Positions 24,998 to 34,465 of a DNA stretch of 42,228 bases are shown here, in pieces. Within the stretch, counting starts at the first letter, position 1; the number at the start of each line of letters is the position of its first letter. The position numbers and the translations under genes were made by a program. The stretch comes from Eubacteriales bacterium (GTDB lineage Bacteria > Bacillota > Clostridia > Peptostreptococcales > Anaerovoracaceae), in contig JAQWBM010000015.1 of assembly GCA_028706405.1 (NCBI GenBank), forward strand, positions 1 through 42,228, given 5' to 3'. The notes beneath the pieces are model-generated. The model did not search any database. It was not told where the DNA came from and saw only the letters and a list, made by a program, of their open reading frames with translations.

Positions 24998-26977
24998 ATG
25001 AGTAAAATTGGACTGGTCAGGGTAGCTGCCTTTTCTCCTGTCCTCAAGGTGGCGAATCCCGAATTTAACAGCGATGAAATCATTAAATGTGTAAATGAGG
25101 CGGCGGGAAATGATGCAGGCATTATCCTTTTTCCCGAACTTTGTATAACAGGATACACCTGCGGTGATTTATTCTATCAAAATTTTTTATACATTCGATC
25201 CATGGAAGGCTTAAGAAAAATTACTGATTCTGCAAAACAGGTTTCCTCCATTATTGTAGTAGGCTTTTATCTTCGGTTGGATAATAGACTGTATAATTGC
25301 GCAGCCCTGATTCAAGGAGGCAAAATCAAAGGGATTGTTCCAAAAATGTTTCTCCCGAATTCCAAGGAATTTTACGAAGCGCGATGGTTTGGAGATGGAA
25401 CCAGAATCGCCGGTGCGACTAAATCCGTTACGCTTTTCGGATATGAGATACCTTTCGGGCATGTTCTTTTTGAGGATGAAGAGAATGGCTTAAAATTAGG
25501 CATTGAGATTTGTGAAGACCTTTTGAGACCAATTACTCCGGGTTCATATCTTGCTTTAAACGGCGCTCATATCATCTTAAATCTGTCTGCCGGCAACGAA
25601 ACTGTATCAAAATCAGAATTCAGGAAAAACCTGGCGGTAGTGGAAAGCGGCAAGAATACCTGTGGTTATGTATATACTTCAGCCGGAGTTTTTGAATCTA
25701 CAACTGATATGGTTTACGGAGGTCATAAAATCATCGCAGAAAACGGTACCTGTTTAGCGGAGAGTCCGCTTTTTGAAAGAGCAAGTACTGTACTGTATGG
25801 CGATATCGACTATGAGAGGATTACCTTCGAAAGATCTATAGATCAGAATTTTGATAGCTGTGCATATGTCCACGGATGTCAAGTCGAATTTGTCAAAGCT
25901 CCGCTATTGCCTATAAAAATATTAGAAACCAAAGATACCCTTATAAGAAAATTTCAAAAGAATCCGTTTGTTTGCACTGACCCTGCCACAATGGATCAAA
26001 GATGCAAGGAAATTTTCAGCATACAATCTGCCGGATTGGCAAAACGTCTGGAACATACCAGCTCAAAAAAAGCAGTCATAGGTATATCGGGAGGGCTTGA
26101 TTCAACCTTGGCACTGCTGGTTTGTATAGAATCCTTTAAACTTATAGGTAAAGATACAAAGGATATTATTGCCATAACCATGCCGGGATTTGGCACTACG
26201 GGAAAAACCTATAATAATGCGCAGATTATCATGAACCTCTTAGGTACGGATATGCGTGAGATATCCATTCGGGAATCCGTCCTTCAACACTTCAAAGACA
26301 TAGGTCATGATCCGGCACAGTATGATGTTACCTATGAAAATGCCCAGGCAAGGGAAAGAACGCAAATCCTGATGGATATATCCAACAAGGAGGGCGGTTT
26401 TGTCGTTGGGACAGGAGACCTTTCTGAAATTGCCCTTGGTTGGAGCACATACAACGGTGATCATATGTCTATGTACTGCGTTAATTCCGGCGTCCCGAAA
26501 ACACTCATACGTTTTGTCATTCAATGGGTGATGGACAATCGGCTATCCGGTTCCGGCGAAGAAATGGGCTTCAGCTCCGATAATGTACTGCTTCGTCAAA
26601 CACTTCAGGGTATTTTAGATACTCCAATATCTCCGGAACTTCTTCCGCCTGATCAAGACGGAGAGATTGCCCAAAAGACAGAGGACTCAGTAGGTCCTTA
26701 CATTCTCCATGACTTTTTTATGTATTATATGCTGCGCTTTGGAATGACACCAAAAAAGCTGCTGCACATAGCTGCAGTAACTTTTAAGGATGAATATTCT
26801 GAAGAGTTTATCAAGAAATGGCTTATCATTTTTTATAAGAGATTCTTCGCACATCAGTTCAAGCGAAACTGCTCTGCCGATGGGCCTAAGGTTGGATCAG
26901 TCAGTCTTTCTCCCAGGGGTGACTGGAAAATGCCAAGTGATGCGGATCCGTCGGAATGGTTAAAGGAACTGATGTAA
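24998..26977 (+). CDS. nadE: Glutamine-dependent NAD+ synthase
   Basis: Makes NAD+ from deamido-NAD with ammonia released from glutamine. The 659-residue protein fuses an N-terminal nitrilase-type glutaminase domain (Glu in FPELCITGYTCG, Lys in VPKMFLPN, Cys in GIEICEDLL) to a C-terminal synthetase with the P-loop IGISGGLDSTLAL near residue 360 and GTGDLSEIALGW near 473. GGAGG lies 5 nt before the ATG at 24998, so I prefer it to the GTG at 24986. Followed by a strong bidirectional terminator. Confidence 0.96.
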   Translation: MSKIGLVRVAAFSPVLKVANPEFNSDEIIKCVNEAAGNDAGIILFPELCITGYTCGDLFYQNFLYIRSMEGLRKITDSAKQVSSIIVVGFYLRLDNRLYNCAALIQGGKIKGIVPKMFLPNSKEFYEARWFGDGTRIAGATKSVTLFGYEIPFGHVLFEDEENGLKLGIEICEDLLRPITPGSYLALNGAHIILNLSAGNETVSKSEFRKNLAVVESGKNTCGYVYTSAGVFESTTDMVYGGHKIIAENGTCLAESPLFERASTVLYGDIDYERITFERSIDQNFDSCAYVHGCQVEFVKAPLLPIKILETKDTLIRKFQKNPFVCTDPATMDQRCKEIFSIQSAGLAKRLEHTSSKKAVIGISGGLDSTLALLVCIESFKLIGKDTKDIIAITMPGFGTTGKTYNNAQIIMNLLGTDMREISIRESVLQHFKDIGHDPAQYDVTYENAQARERTQILMDISNKEGGFVVGTGDLSEIALGWSTYNGDHMSMYCVNSGVPKTLIRFVIQWVMDNRLSGSGEEMGFSSDNVLLRQTLQGILDTPISPELLPPDQDGEIAQKTEDSVGPYILHDFFMYYMLRFGMTPKKLLHIAAVTFKDEYSEEFIKKWLIIFYKRFFAHQFKRNCSADGPKVGSVSLSPRGDWKMPSDADPSEWLKELM

Positions 26978-27007
26978 AAAAGTGGCGCATGATATTTCCT
27001 GTTCGAT

Positions 27008-27040
27008 AAAAAACACCCTGCGGGGAAACAGGGTGTTTTT
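27008..27040. terminator. Bidirectional terminator between nadE and the histidine kinase gene
   Basis: AAAAACACCCTG and CAGGGTGTTTTT form a 12-bp stem with an 8-nt loop. T-runs lie on both strands, so it can serve both convergent transcripts. Confidence 0.9.
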
Positions 27041-27076
27041 AATGTAAATCACTTCACTTAAAATACTGTTGTCGAC

Positions 27077-29377
27077 TTACCGTTCTTCTTTCTCTTCCGG
27101 ATAAGCTTCAAGCATTATGATTGCCTTGAACAGGTCTCCATCTATTTTGATTTCAAACCAGCCATTTTGGAGTCTCACCAAATCCTTTGCTATCGCTAAG
27201 CCTAAGCCGCTTCCTTCAGTAGTCCTGGATTCATCCCCCCGCTTAAACCGTTCCATTAACTCATCCGCATCAATATTCAGCTCTGACTTTGAAACATTCT
27301 TTATCTCAAGTATCACAGTCGGCGTTTTACCTTGTCTTCCATTCTGCTCCTTTAAATCAATGTATACTCTGGAGCCTTCCTGAGCATACTTTAGTACATT
27401 ACTCAGCAGGTTCTCAACTACTCTCCAAATCAGCTGTCCGTCTGCTTTGACGTAGTACTTATTCTTCTGCGCATTAATTATAAAATTAAGGTTCGTGGTT
27501 TCAATCTGATTATTCAGTTCCCCCAAGCCCTGATTGATAAGAGATAGCATCTCAACCTTTTCAAACCTTACCGGAATTGCTCCGCTGGATGCTTTTGCGG
27601 CATCAAAGAGATCCTCCGTCAATTTCTTCAGCCTAATACTTTTTTGATCCAAAATCTCCAGGTATTTCGGTGCATCGGCACTGTCCAAGCCTTTCTGCTT
27701 CAACAGATCAATGTACGTTATGATCGAAGTCAAAGGCGTTTTCAGATCATGGGACACGTTGGATATCAAATCAGTTTTCAGTCTCTGGTTTTTCAGTTCG
27801 TTTTGGATCGCTAGGTTGGAGGCTTCTGAGATTTCATTTATCCCCTTCGCCAGTTCATCAAGCTCTCCATCCCCACTCAATGGAATCTTATAAGTTAAGT
27901 TTCCGTTTTTTACTTCTTCGACGCCCTTCTTAATGTCTTCGTACTTTTTAACCCATTTTGGCGCCAATACAATTATTATTATTGCTACAACAGGCGCCAA
28001 GAAAACCGTAGCTGATAAAATGCAGATGGCAAGCGTGATCAGAACGACTTTCTTCATCAGGCTCCCTCCCAGGTAGAACGCCTTCAGGCCTTGCCAAAGG
28101 GCTAAAACCACTCCCTGCCAGAAGACTGATACCACAACGCAGATCAGGGAGTTCTTAAAGAATCTGCCTGCCTTGATATTTCTCACAACGGAAAGAATGA
28201 ACGCCAGACCCGCAGCTGCAACTCCCAGCCCTACGGCAACGCCCAATACTCCCCAGAGGATGCCGGAAGCGCTCCCTCTTGCGTACATACTCCCATCATA
28301 GTATATGCCGTATTGAAAGGCATTAAAAATAAGGCTTCCAAAACCCAGCCCCCCGCCGATAAAAAGAAAGCCGACGATCAGAAGCTGAAGCTCGGTAAAC
28401 AGCCTGTCGATTGCATAGACAGGGCGGTTTCCTTCCTCATCCTTCCTTCCTGCCGTTACAATGAGATAGATCAGCGAAACCAGAGAAAGCAGCGCGCACA
28501 CGATGGTCAGCGGAATCAGTTTGAGGATCTGGGACCGGGCGGCGGCGTAGCTTATTTCTTTCCCCGCAAGATATTGCTTGTCGAAAGAGAAATAGACCTT
28601 GAATGCCTCGTTGCGCTCGGAATCCAGGAGGTCTTCCAGACCCTGGTCAAAATATTTCATGCCGCGGTCTGAGATTTCCTGCGACGCCGGCACTTTTTTC
28701 AGCGCACCGTCTTCATAAATAAAATAAGCGGGAGCCGATGAGAACTGTTTCCTTGATATGGCAGAATCCGTACTCATGGTCAGATTGGTGACCGTATTCA
28801 CCCCATCTGAGGCGTAATAAGAAAAGCCCTCTTCCCGGTCCAATCGATCTTTATGATTTTGAAAGGTCTGCAGATCTTCCATGATCATGACTTCCTTTAT
28901 TTCCTCGATTTCCGGTCCATGATCCTCTTTGAAGCGCTCCCTGACAGACGGCACGTCATAATCGTTTCCATAGGTTTCAGCAGCATTTTGATCAATGGTC
29001 ACATGGCGCGGAGCACCATCGCCGCGGGGAGCACCTTCATACGAACCTGCATAAAACAAGTCCCTTATGGCGTATTCCAGTCTTTCCGCACTGATCGTCT
29101 TTCCGCTTCTTATAATTTCCTCACTTCCGTACTGACTCAGCAAATACTGAATATCATTCAGCTTTTCCTGAAATTCCCGCTGGAAAGAAACGCTTTCCTG
29201 ATAGCTGTCGCAAAACAAAAGCTCATCCACATTTTCATAGCGGTCCACTCCTTCAAATGTAGCCTGAAGCGTAAAAAATCCTCCTCCAACGGCGGCGATA
29301 AACAGTACCACGCAAAGGATGAAAGCTACCGCTGTCATTATTTTATTTTTATCGATATTTTTCGATTTTGTATCCAA
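27077..29377 (-). CDS. Multi-spanning sensor histidine kinase
   Basis: A 766-residue sensor. A helix at residues 14-36 is followed by about 250 extracytoplasmic residues with no recognised fold, then about five more membrane helices (290-470), a HAMP-like linker, HisKA (NVSHDLKTPLTSIITY, phospho-His near 545) and HATPase with N-box ENLLSNVLKYA and G-box GSGLGLAIAK. The domain order resembles the VanS/WalK-like clostridial kinases, but with more helices than usual. The start is TTG at 29377, inside the last 29 nt of the response-regulator gene, with GGTGG upstream; translational coupling is likely. Signal unknown. Confidence 0.9.
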   Translation of the reverse strand: MDTKSKNIDKNKIMTAVAFILCVVLFIAAVGGGFFTLQATFEGVDRYENVDELLFCDSYQESVSFQREFQEKLNDIQYLLSQYGSEEIIRSGKTISAERLEYAIRDLFYAGSYEGAPRGDGAPRHVTIDQNAAETYGNDYDVPSVRERFKEDHGPEIEEIKEVMIMEDLQTFQNHKDRLDREEGFSYYASDGVNTVTNLTMSTDSAISRKQFSSAPAYFIYEDGALKKVPASQEISDRGMKYFDQGLEDLLDSERNEAFKVYFSFDKQYLAGKEISYAAARSQILKLIPLTIVCALLSLVSLIYLIVTAGRKDEEGNRPVYAIDRLFTELQLLIVGFLFIGGGLGFGSLIFNAFQYGIYYDGSMYARGSASGILWGVLGVAVGLGVAAAGLAFILSVVRNIKAGRFFKNSLICVVVSVFWQGVVLALWQGLKAFYLGGSLMKKVVLITLAICILSATVFLAPVVAIIIIVLAPKWVKKYEDIKKGVEEVKNGNLTYKIPLSGDGELDELAKGINEISEASNLAIQNELKNQRLKTDLISNVSHDLKTPLTSIITYIDLLKQKGLDSADAPKYLEILDQKSIRLKKLTEDLFDAAKASSGAIPVRFEKVEMLSLINQGLGELNNQIETTNLNFIINAQKNKYYVKADGQLIWRVVENLLSNVLKYAQEGSRVYIDLKEQNGRQGKTPTVILEIKNVSKSELNIDADELMERFKRGDESRTTEGSGLGLAIAKDLVRLQNGWFEIKIDGDLFKAIIMLEAYPEEKEER

Positions 29378-30038
29378 TACCCCACACCACCTTCAAATAT
29401 TTCGGATCCTTCGGGTTGATCTCGATTTTTTCCCGGATTCTCCGAACATGCACAGCCACCGTGTTTTCCGGACTGAAGGATGGCTCTTTCCACACCGCTT
29501 CATAGATCTTATCCATGGAAAACACCTTACCGGCATTTTCTGTCAATAACTTTAATATTCCGAACTCGATTGGAGTGACGGTCACTTGCTCCCCGTCTAC
29601 CGTGACGGTCTTTGCCTCGTCATCCACCATCAATCCCCCTGATTTAAAAACCCCTGTTTTTTTCTCCATGCTTCCCAGGTTCACGTACCGCCTCAACTGA
29701 GACTTCACTCTTGCGATCAATTCCAGCGGATTAAAAGGCTTTGTGATGTAGTCGTCTGCCCCCACGTTCAGTCCTGTGATCTTATCGTAGTCTTCAGATT
29801 TTGCCGAAAGCATTATAATCGGTATGTTTTTTTCTTCACGAATCTTCATGGTAGTTCTCATCCCGTCCAGCTTTGGCATCATGATGTCCATAAGAATCAG
29901 ATTAATATCCTCTCTGCGAACGATATCCAGAGCTTCAATCCCATCATAAGCTTTACAAATATTATATCCTTCATTTTTTAGGTATACTTCGATAGCATCA
30001 ACAATATCCCTGTCGTCATCGCAAATTAAAATATTCAT
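29349..30038 (-). CDS. OmpR-family response regulator
   Basis: A 229-residue transcription regulator. The receiver domain (MNILICDDDRD, acceptor Asp in LILMDIMMPKLDG near residue 52, KPFNP Lys near 102) is followed by a winged-helix OmpR/PhoB domain ending VWGIGYKIEKYR. AGGAG lies 8 nt before the ATG at 30038. It is transcribed with and overlaps the kinase gene by 29 nt. Target genes are unknown. Confidence 0.95.
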   Translation of the reverse strand: MNILICDDDRDIVDAIEVYLKNEGYNICKAYDGIEALDIVRREDINLILMDIMMPKLDGMRTTMKIREEKNIPIIMLSAKSEDYDKITGLNVGADDYITKPFNPLELIARVKSQLRRYVNLGSMEKKTGVFKSGGLMVDDEAKTVTVDGEQVTVTPIEFGILKLLTENAGKVFSMDKIYEAVWKEPSFSPENTVAVHVRRIREKIEINPKDPKYLKVVWGIGYKIEKYR

Positions 30039-30255
30039 CTCTTTTTCTCCTTCATTTCTATTAATATAATAGGTATCCCCCTTTCTCAGTCTCTGCATAG
30101 AGGATACCAAAACATTCTTAACAAAAGGTCTTTACGTTTCTTACAATTTTATTAAATTAATCAAATCTTACTAAACAGTTCAGGGAATGCTTGAATTTCA
30201 TCCCTTTAAATTATACTCTCGCATAAGTATTATTACAAATATACCTATTAGATTT

Positions 30256-30365
30256 GGGTAAGCCATATGCCGAGAAATGATGATTGGCTGCTCATTCTCT
30301 GATTTACCCAGCCCCTCTGCCAATCATCTCTTGATCTTTGACTTACCCTTTTATAATTATAAAAG
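30256..30365 (+). repeat. Nested inverted repeats upstream of the trp leader
   Basis: An outer GGGTAAG/CTTACCC pair (30256-30262 with 30342-30348) encloses an inner GATGATTGGC/GCCAATCATC pair (30279-30288 with 30319-30328). A palindrome, CTTTTATAATTATAAAAG, follows at 30348-30365, just before the -35 of the trp leader promoter. It could be an unstudied regulator site or a small structured RNA. The gap 30039-30371 holds nothing else I can name. Confidence 0.45.
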
Positions 30366-30371
30366 TTTTTA

Positions 30372-30400
30372 TTGACATCTTTTCACTTTCATCATATACT
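30372..30400 (+). promoter_or_regulatory. Promoter of the trpB2 T-box leader
   Basis: TTGACA (30372-30377) and TATACT (30395-30400) with a 17-nt spacer. Transcription would start near 30407, at the 5' edge of the T-box. Confidence 0.85.
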
Positions 30401-30537
30401 ACAATCAATATTGACAAACCGCTGATTAAGATTAGTAAGCGTAGACCTTCACTTTATAGAGAGCCGCCGACGATGGAAATGCGGTAAATGAAACTAAGCT
30501 GAATGGACTTATGAGGGCAGGACGAAATTAGCTTGTA

Positions 30538-30663
30538 AAGATTGCGCAGGAAATTTCACGGTAGGCGCGGCGCGGTGAGTGAGGGTAAAGCGCACGTATA
30601 CAGACATACGTAAGCGAGCACGAACGAACCGGCAACAATGCATAACGTGAAATTAACAAAAGT
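30538..30663 (+). repeat. First copy of the 126-nt T-box domain
   Basis: Begins AAGATTGCGC and is closed by AAATTTCACG pairing with CGTGAAATT. Contains an internal hairpin ACGTAT/ATACGT (30594-30611). The second copy follows without a gap and is nearly identical. Confidence 0.9.
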
Positions 30664-30793
30664 AAGATTGCGCGGGAAATTTCACGGTAGGCGCGGCGCG
30701 GTGAGTGAGGGTAAAGCGCACGTATACAGACATACGTAAGCGAGCACGAACGAACCGGCAACAATGCATAACGTGAAATTAACAAGCAAAAGT
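30664..30793 (+). repeat. Second copy of the 126-nt T-box domain
   Basis: Same domain as at 30538-30663; CGCAGG becomes CGCGGG and four extra bases (GCAA) occur near the 3' end. The third copy, in single form, is in the leader at 35543-35671. The near identity of the tandem pair suggests a recent duplication. Confidence 0.9.
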
Positions 30794-30990
30794 AGTGCCT
30801 GACGGGACCTCCGCCTGTTATCAAGGGAGCATGTATGATAGTACATGGAACAAGTGGGCGCTTGCGCCAATCAGGGTGGTACCGCAGAAGTATAAGCTTT
30901 TGTCCCAGAGAAATCTGGAACAAAAGTTTTTTTGTTTTTGAAAGACGTAAAACGTCGGAGAGTTAATAAGCAAAGAAAGGGGAAAAAACA

Positions 30991-32376
30991 ATGAAAACCA
31001 TGAGTAAAATTCCACACAGACTATATTTAACTGAGGAGCAGATGCCAAAGCAGTGGTACAATTTGAGAGCCGATATGAAGGAACAGCCCGATCCGATGAT
31101 CAATCCCGGCACCATGCAGCCTGTTCAGGCAGAGGACTTATATCCCGTTTTCTGTGAAAAGCTGGTTCAGCAGGAAATGGATGCGGTAACACGATATATC
31201 GATATTCCTGAGGAAGTGCTGGAGATGTATAAAATCTATCGGCCTTCTCCTCTGGTCCGCGCTTATAACCTGGAAAAGGCGTTAAATACTCCGGCCAGGA
31301 TTTACTATAAGTTTGAGGGCAACAACACCTCCGGCAGTCATAAGCTGAATTCCGCCATCGCTCAGGCTTATTATGCAAAGGAACAAGGTCTTGACGGACT
31401 AACTACAGAAACAGGCGCCGGTCAATGGGGAACTGCTCTTTCCGAAGCGTGTGCTTATTTTGGAATTCCTCTTACGGTTTATATGGTTAAGGTGTCCGTT
31501 GAACAAAAGCCTTACAGAAAAGCTATAATGGAAACATTTGGAAGCTCTGTCATCGCAAGCCCAAGCGATACGACCAATGTTGGACGAGCAATGTTAAATG
31601 ATGACCCCTCGACAGGAGGAAGCCTTGGATGTGCAATTTCTGAAGCGGTAGAGAAGGCAACAACAACACCGAATCACCGGTATGTTCTTGGTTCCGTATT
31701 GAATCAGGTGGTCCTTCATCAGTCCATTATCGGTCTTGAAACAAAAATAGCTATGGATCTCCTCGGGGAATATCCTGATATCGTCATCGGCTGTGCCGGA
31801 GGCGGTTCCAATCTGGCAGGTTTGATTGCACCATACATGCGGGATAAACTTACCGGGAAATTTGAAACAAGAATCGTTGCTGTTGAGCCGGCATCATGTC
31901 CATCCTTCACCCGCGGAAAATACGCATATGATTTCTGTGATGTGGGAAGAAGCACTCCTATGGCTAAAATGTATACATTGGGAAGTGATTTCAAGCCCTC
32001 CGCTAATCATGCCGGGGGATTGAGATATCACGGGATGTCACCTATACTATCAAAGCTTTATCATGATGGATTTATGGAAGCGGTGTCAGTGGAGCAAACA
32101 AAAGTTTTTGAAGCTGCAACCCTTTTTGCAAAGGTGGAAACCATACTTCCTGCACCTGAATCAGCACATGCAATCCGAGTTGCGGTCGATGAAGCATTGA
32201 AGTGCAAGGAAACAGGAAAAGCAAAAACTATTATCTTCGGACTGACCGGCACAGGTTACTTTGACATGAGTGCATATACTTCTTATATAAATGGCGCCAT
32301 GACAGATTATATTCCAACCGATGAAGATTTGCAGCGTTCTTTCTCAACGCTGCCGAAAGTGCCTGAAATTATGTAA
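30991..32376 (+). CDS. trpB: TrpB2-type tryptophan synthase beta chain
   Basis: Joins indole and serine to make tryptophan. The 461-residue length and insertions (PDPMINPGTMQPVQ, RPSPLVRAYNLEKAL) mark the TrpB2 class, which often works without TrpA. The PLP lysine is in SGSHKLNSA near residue 110, the phosphate loop CAGGGSNLAG near 270, and the catalytic Glu is in TTETGAGQWG. No trpA or other trp gene is in the window, so the enzyme probably salvages indole. A Trp T-box precedes it. Confidence 0.95.
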   Translation: MKTMSKIPHRLYLTEEQMPKQWYNLRADMKEQPDPMINPGTMQPVQAEDLYPVFCEKLVQQEMDAVTRYIDIPEEVLEMYKIYRPSPLVRAYNLEKALNTPARIYYKFEGNNTSGSHKLNSAIAQAYYAKEQGLDGLTTETGAGQWGTALSEACAYFGIPLTVYMVKVSVEQKPYRKAIMETFGSSVIASPSDTTNVGRAMLNDDPSTGGSLGCAISEAVEKATTTPNHRYVLGSVLNQVVLHQSIIGLETKIAMDLLGEYPDIVIGCAGGGSNLAGLIAPYMRDKLTGKFETRIVAVEPASCPSFTRGKYAYDFCDVGRSTPMAKMYTLGSDFKPSANHAGGLRYHGMSPILSKLYHDGFMEAVSVEQTKVFEAATLFAKVETILPAPESAHAIRVAVDEALKCKETGKAKTIIFGLTGTGYFDMSAYTSYINGAMTDYIPTDEDLQRSFSTLPKVPEIM

Positions 32377-32590
32377 AAGTTCATTTAGGGGCATTCCCTT
32401 GGTGACAACAGAGGGGGTGCCTGAACTGCCATAAAACAAGTGAAAGTTAAGACCGGGAAGTCACAAAGACAAATTGGGAACCTACCTGATAAAGCAAACT
32501 GTATATTACGCAAAGAAACAGATGGAGCCAAAGGTGCGCAGCAAAAAGGAAAAGTTGTGAACCCACCCATAAGGCAAACTAAATACGGAA

Positions 32591-32624
32591 AACAAGAGGG
32601 ATGCATCGGCATTCCTCTTGTTTT
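32591..32624 (+). terminator. Terminator after trpB2
   Basis: AACAAGAGG and CCTCTTGTT pair across a 14-nt loop and are followed by TTTATAT. The 290-nt gap 32377-32669 shows no other convincing gene; a short frame at 32440-32643 is basic and low in complexity. Confidence 0.75.
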
Positions 32625-32669
32625 ATATAAGCAATATGATTAACCTCGCAAACAGATTGATTTATCCAG

Positions 32670-34295
32670 CTATTCTGCTTCCCTCAGACGCTCAACAACA
32701 GAGCGCCTGGAAACAGCGCGGTACACCATCAGTGGCACGGCAATACCGAGTACGGCAAAAATCGGAGCAACACAAAAGATGGGTAAAACCGTAAACCGAT
32801 ACGTAAAGAACCAGAACATACTGGCCAGTACATTGGACAGCAATGGACCGGCGGCGATGCTGAGAAAAAGCGACACTGCCACAGCGCCCAGCGCATAATA
32901 AAGCCTTCCCAGAAGTTTCTCGTTTGAAAGTAGCCCGCATCCGCTACCATAAAATCCGCAGCCATTTTGGACAGATATTTATCCATGTCAAAACCATTGG
33001 TAAAGGTGACCGTCATATTGAGCAAAAGTACCGCCAGTGACAGAGAAGTCACTGTTATTGCTGTTTTGCCGCGGCTTCGCCCCAGGTTCGCCCATGCCAT
33101 TTTGGGCAGCGATGCGCCTGACTGCGCTTTGCGTATCGTTTTCTTGTCTGCCGTTCCCTCAGTATAGCGAACAGCCTCCACCGGAGATACTCTTGCCGCC
33201 ATCCGTCCCGGTCTGCGGCAGGAGATCATCACTGTGACCAGGGCAAAGAGCGCGGAACCAATGAAAATCAACGGGCTTGCCGACACCGCATCCTGTACGA
33301 CACCGTTGAGCTGAGATAAGATCACAGGGGTCAGCTTGATACCAGCGCCATAGCCAACCAGAAACCCAAGGGAAATGCCGATCAAGGATAGCAGCAATGC
33401 CTGCTGGCGGATGATGCGCCGCAGCTGCCGCCCCGTAGTGCCAATGGTTTTCAGCAGACCGTAAAAGCGAATATCGTTTGAAACGGAAATCTGAAATACA
33501 TTATAGATAATCAGATAGCCCGTAAAAATAATGATCAGCAGGAGCCCCGTGATGGCGGCGACAGTGAAAGGGTCCATGCTGTCGGCAAGCTGTGCGCCGC
33601 TATAACCCCAGTTTACGCCTGTTGCAATATAATTATCCCCCGCTGAGCGGCTTTCCGTCTGGTAGCCGTGATTTGCAAGGATTTTGTTCAGTTCCTGTTC
33701 AATGTACAGCGAGCTGCCCAGCATAACGTCCAGATTCCAAGAACCGGTCAGACCATCCTTGCCGATACCCCCGCCAATGCCGGCTTGGTCATAGATATCC
33801 CGCGCGCGGCTGTGGGGAATGAGAACATGGTTTGCGACAACCGCCTCGTCATATTTCCACCATCCGCTCAAAACAAAGGTTTCCGTCACCTCCGTGCCGT
33901 CCACATCAAAGGTTATGGTGAACTCGTTTCCCAAAATCGGCTCAACTCCCAGCAACTCCAATACCCTGGTATCGGTGGCCGCCTCGCCGGTACCTTCGGC
34001 AGGCAAACGCCCTTCTTCAGGATCGCAGTACATCCAATGCGCCCTGGTTCGCATCGCTGTATCCGATTTCCACATGGGATTTTAGAAACGGCGCATCATT
34101 CGGCATGCCAACAAAGCGGCGCAGCCCATACTGCTTGATAAGAGGATCGGTTTTTATCTCATCAAACCGTTCTTGGGTCATATACTTGAACGTCCCATGA
34201 CTCCAGCCTCCGACTTGCCGAAAGTTGGCCTGCTGAAAGGAATGGTTGATACAACCCTGTGATAAGATTGAGAATGGTTGTCTTGCCCGATCCAT
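32670..34295 (-). pseudogene. Decayed FtsX/MacB-type ABC permease
   Basis: Three frames on the minus strand together encode a permease. Around 34017-34295 the extracytoplasmic [17 protein letters not shown] region is in one frame; it shifts near 34045 to the frame with HWMYCDPEEGRLPAEGTG. That frame continues through four membrane helices and the GLLKTIGTTGRQLRRI loop, then loses similarity near 32910. The C-terminus (YRAVSRRSVVERLREAE, ending at 32670) is in a third frame. Several frameshifts and an internal loss mean it cannot be functional. This family exports or senses peptides such as bacitracin. Confidence 0.85.
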
Positions 34296-34426
34296 TGGGT
34301 CCGATCAAACCATAAATCCTTCCCCATTCGCCGCGAATAGATAAATTATCTATTCTTTTTTACTTTACCAAGCATCTTATTTACGTTTGTGAGCAAAACC
34401 ATGTCATTGCCTTCAATATTTATCAC
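34255..34426 (-). pseudogene. Truncated ABC ATPase, start to Walker A only
   Basis: From a GTG at 34426 after AAGGAAAGGTG, the frame reads [16 protein letters not shown], hits a stop after a poly-A run, and resumes in another frame as [20 protein letters not shown] with a complete Walker A. It ends at LITG and is joined directly to the permease remnant. More than 150 residues of the ATPase and the permease N-terminus are deleted. Its TetR-family neighbour is intact. Confidence 0.85.
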
Positions 34427-34465
34427 GGATATCACCTTTCCTTTCTATGTGTGCCATGAGAGCAA

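Larger units (their letters stand above)
30407..30935 (+). promoter_or_regulatory. Tryptophan T-box riboswitch of trpB2 with duplicated stem
   Basis: Stem I carries AGTA on one side and GAATGGA on the other, placing Trp codon TGG (30504-30506) in the specifier loop. The conserved T-box AGGGTGGTACCGC lies at 30873-30885. A terminator stem (30894-30928, AAGCTTTTGT paired with ACAAAAGTTT) ends in a long T-run. Uncharged tRNA-Trp would bind and favour the antiterminator, turning on trpB2. The leader is long (about 530 nt) because a 126-nt domain is present twice in tandem. Confidence 0.93.

Noticed and set aside
30538..30793. The 126-nt direct repeats as a CRISPR array
   Set aside because: Only two contiguous copies with no spacers; they are a duplicated riboswitch domain.
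30528..30923. A 131-residue minus-strand frame with an internal repeat
   Set aside because: The repeat comes from the tandem T-box domain; the frame is antisense to a structured RNA leader and has no start signal.
32440..32643. A 67-residue plus-strand frame after trpB2
   Set aside because: Basic, low-complexity peptide with no ribosome binding site that runs through the trpB2 terminator.
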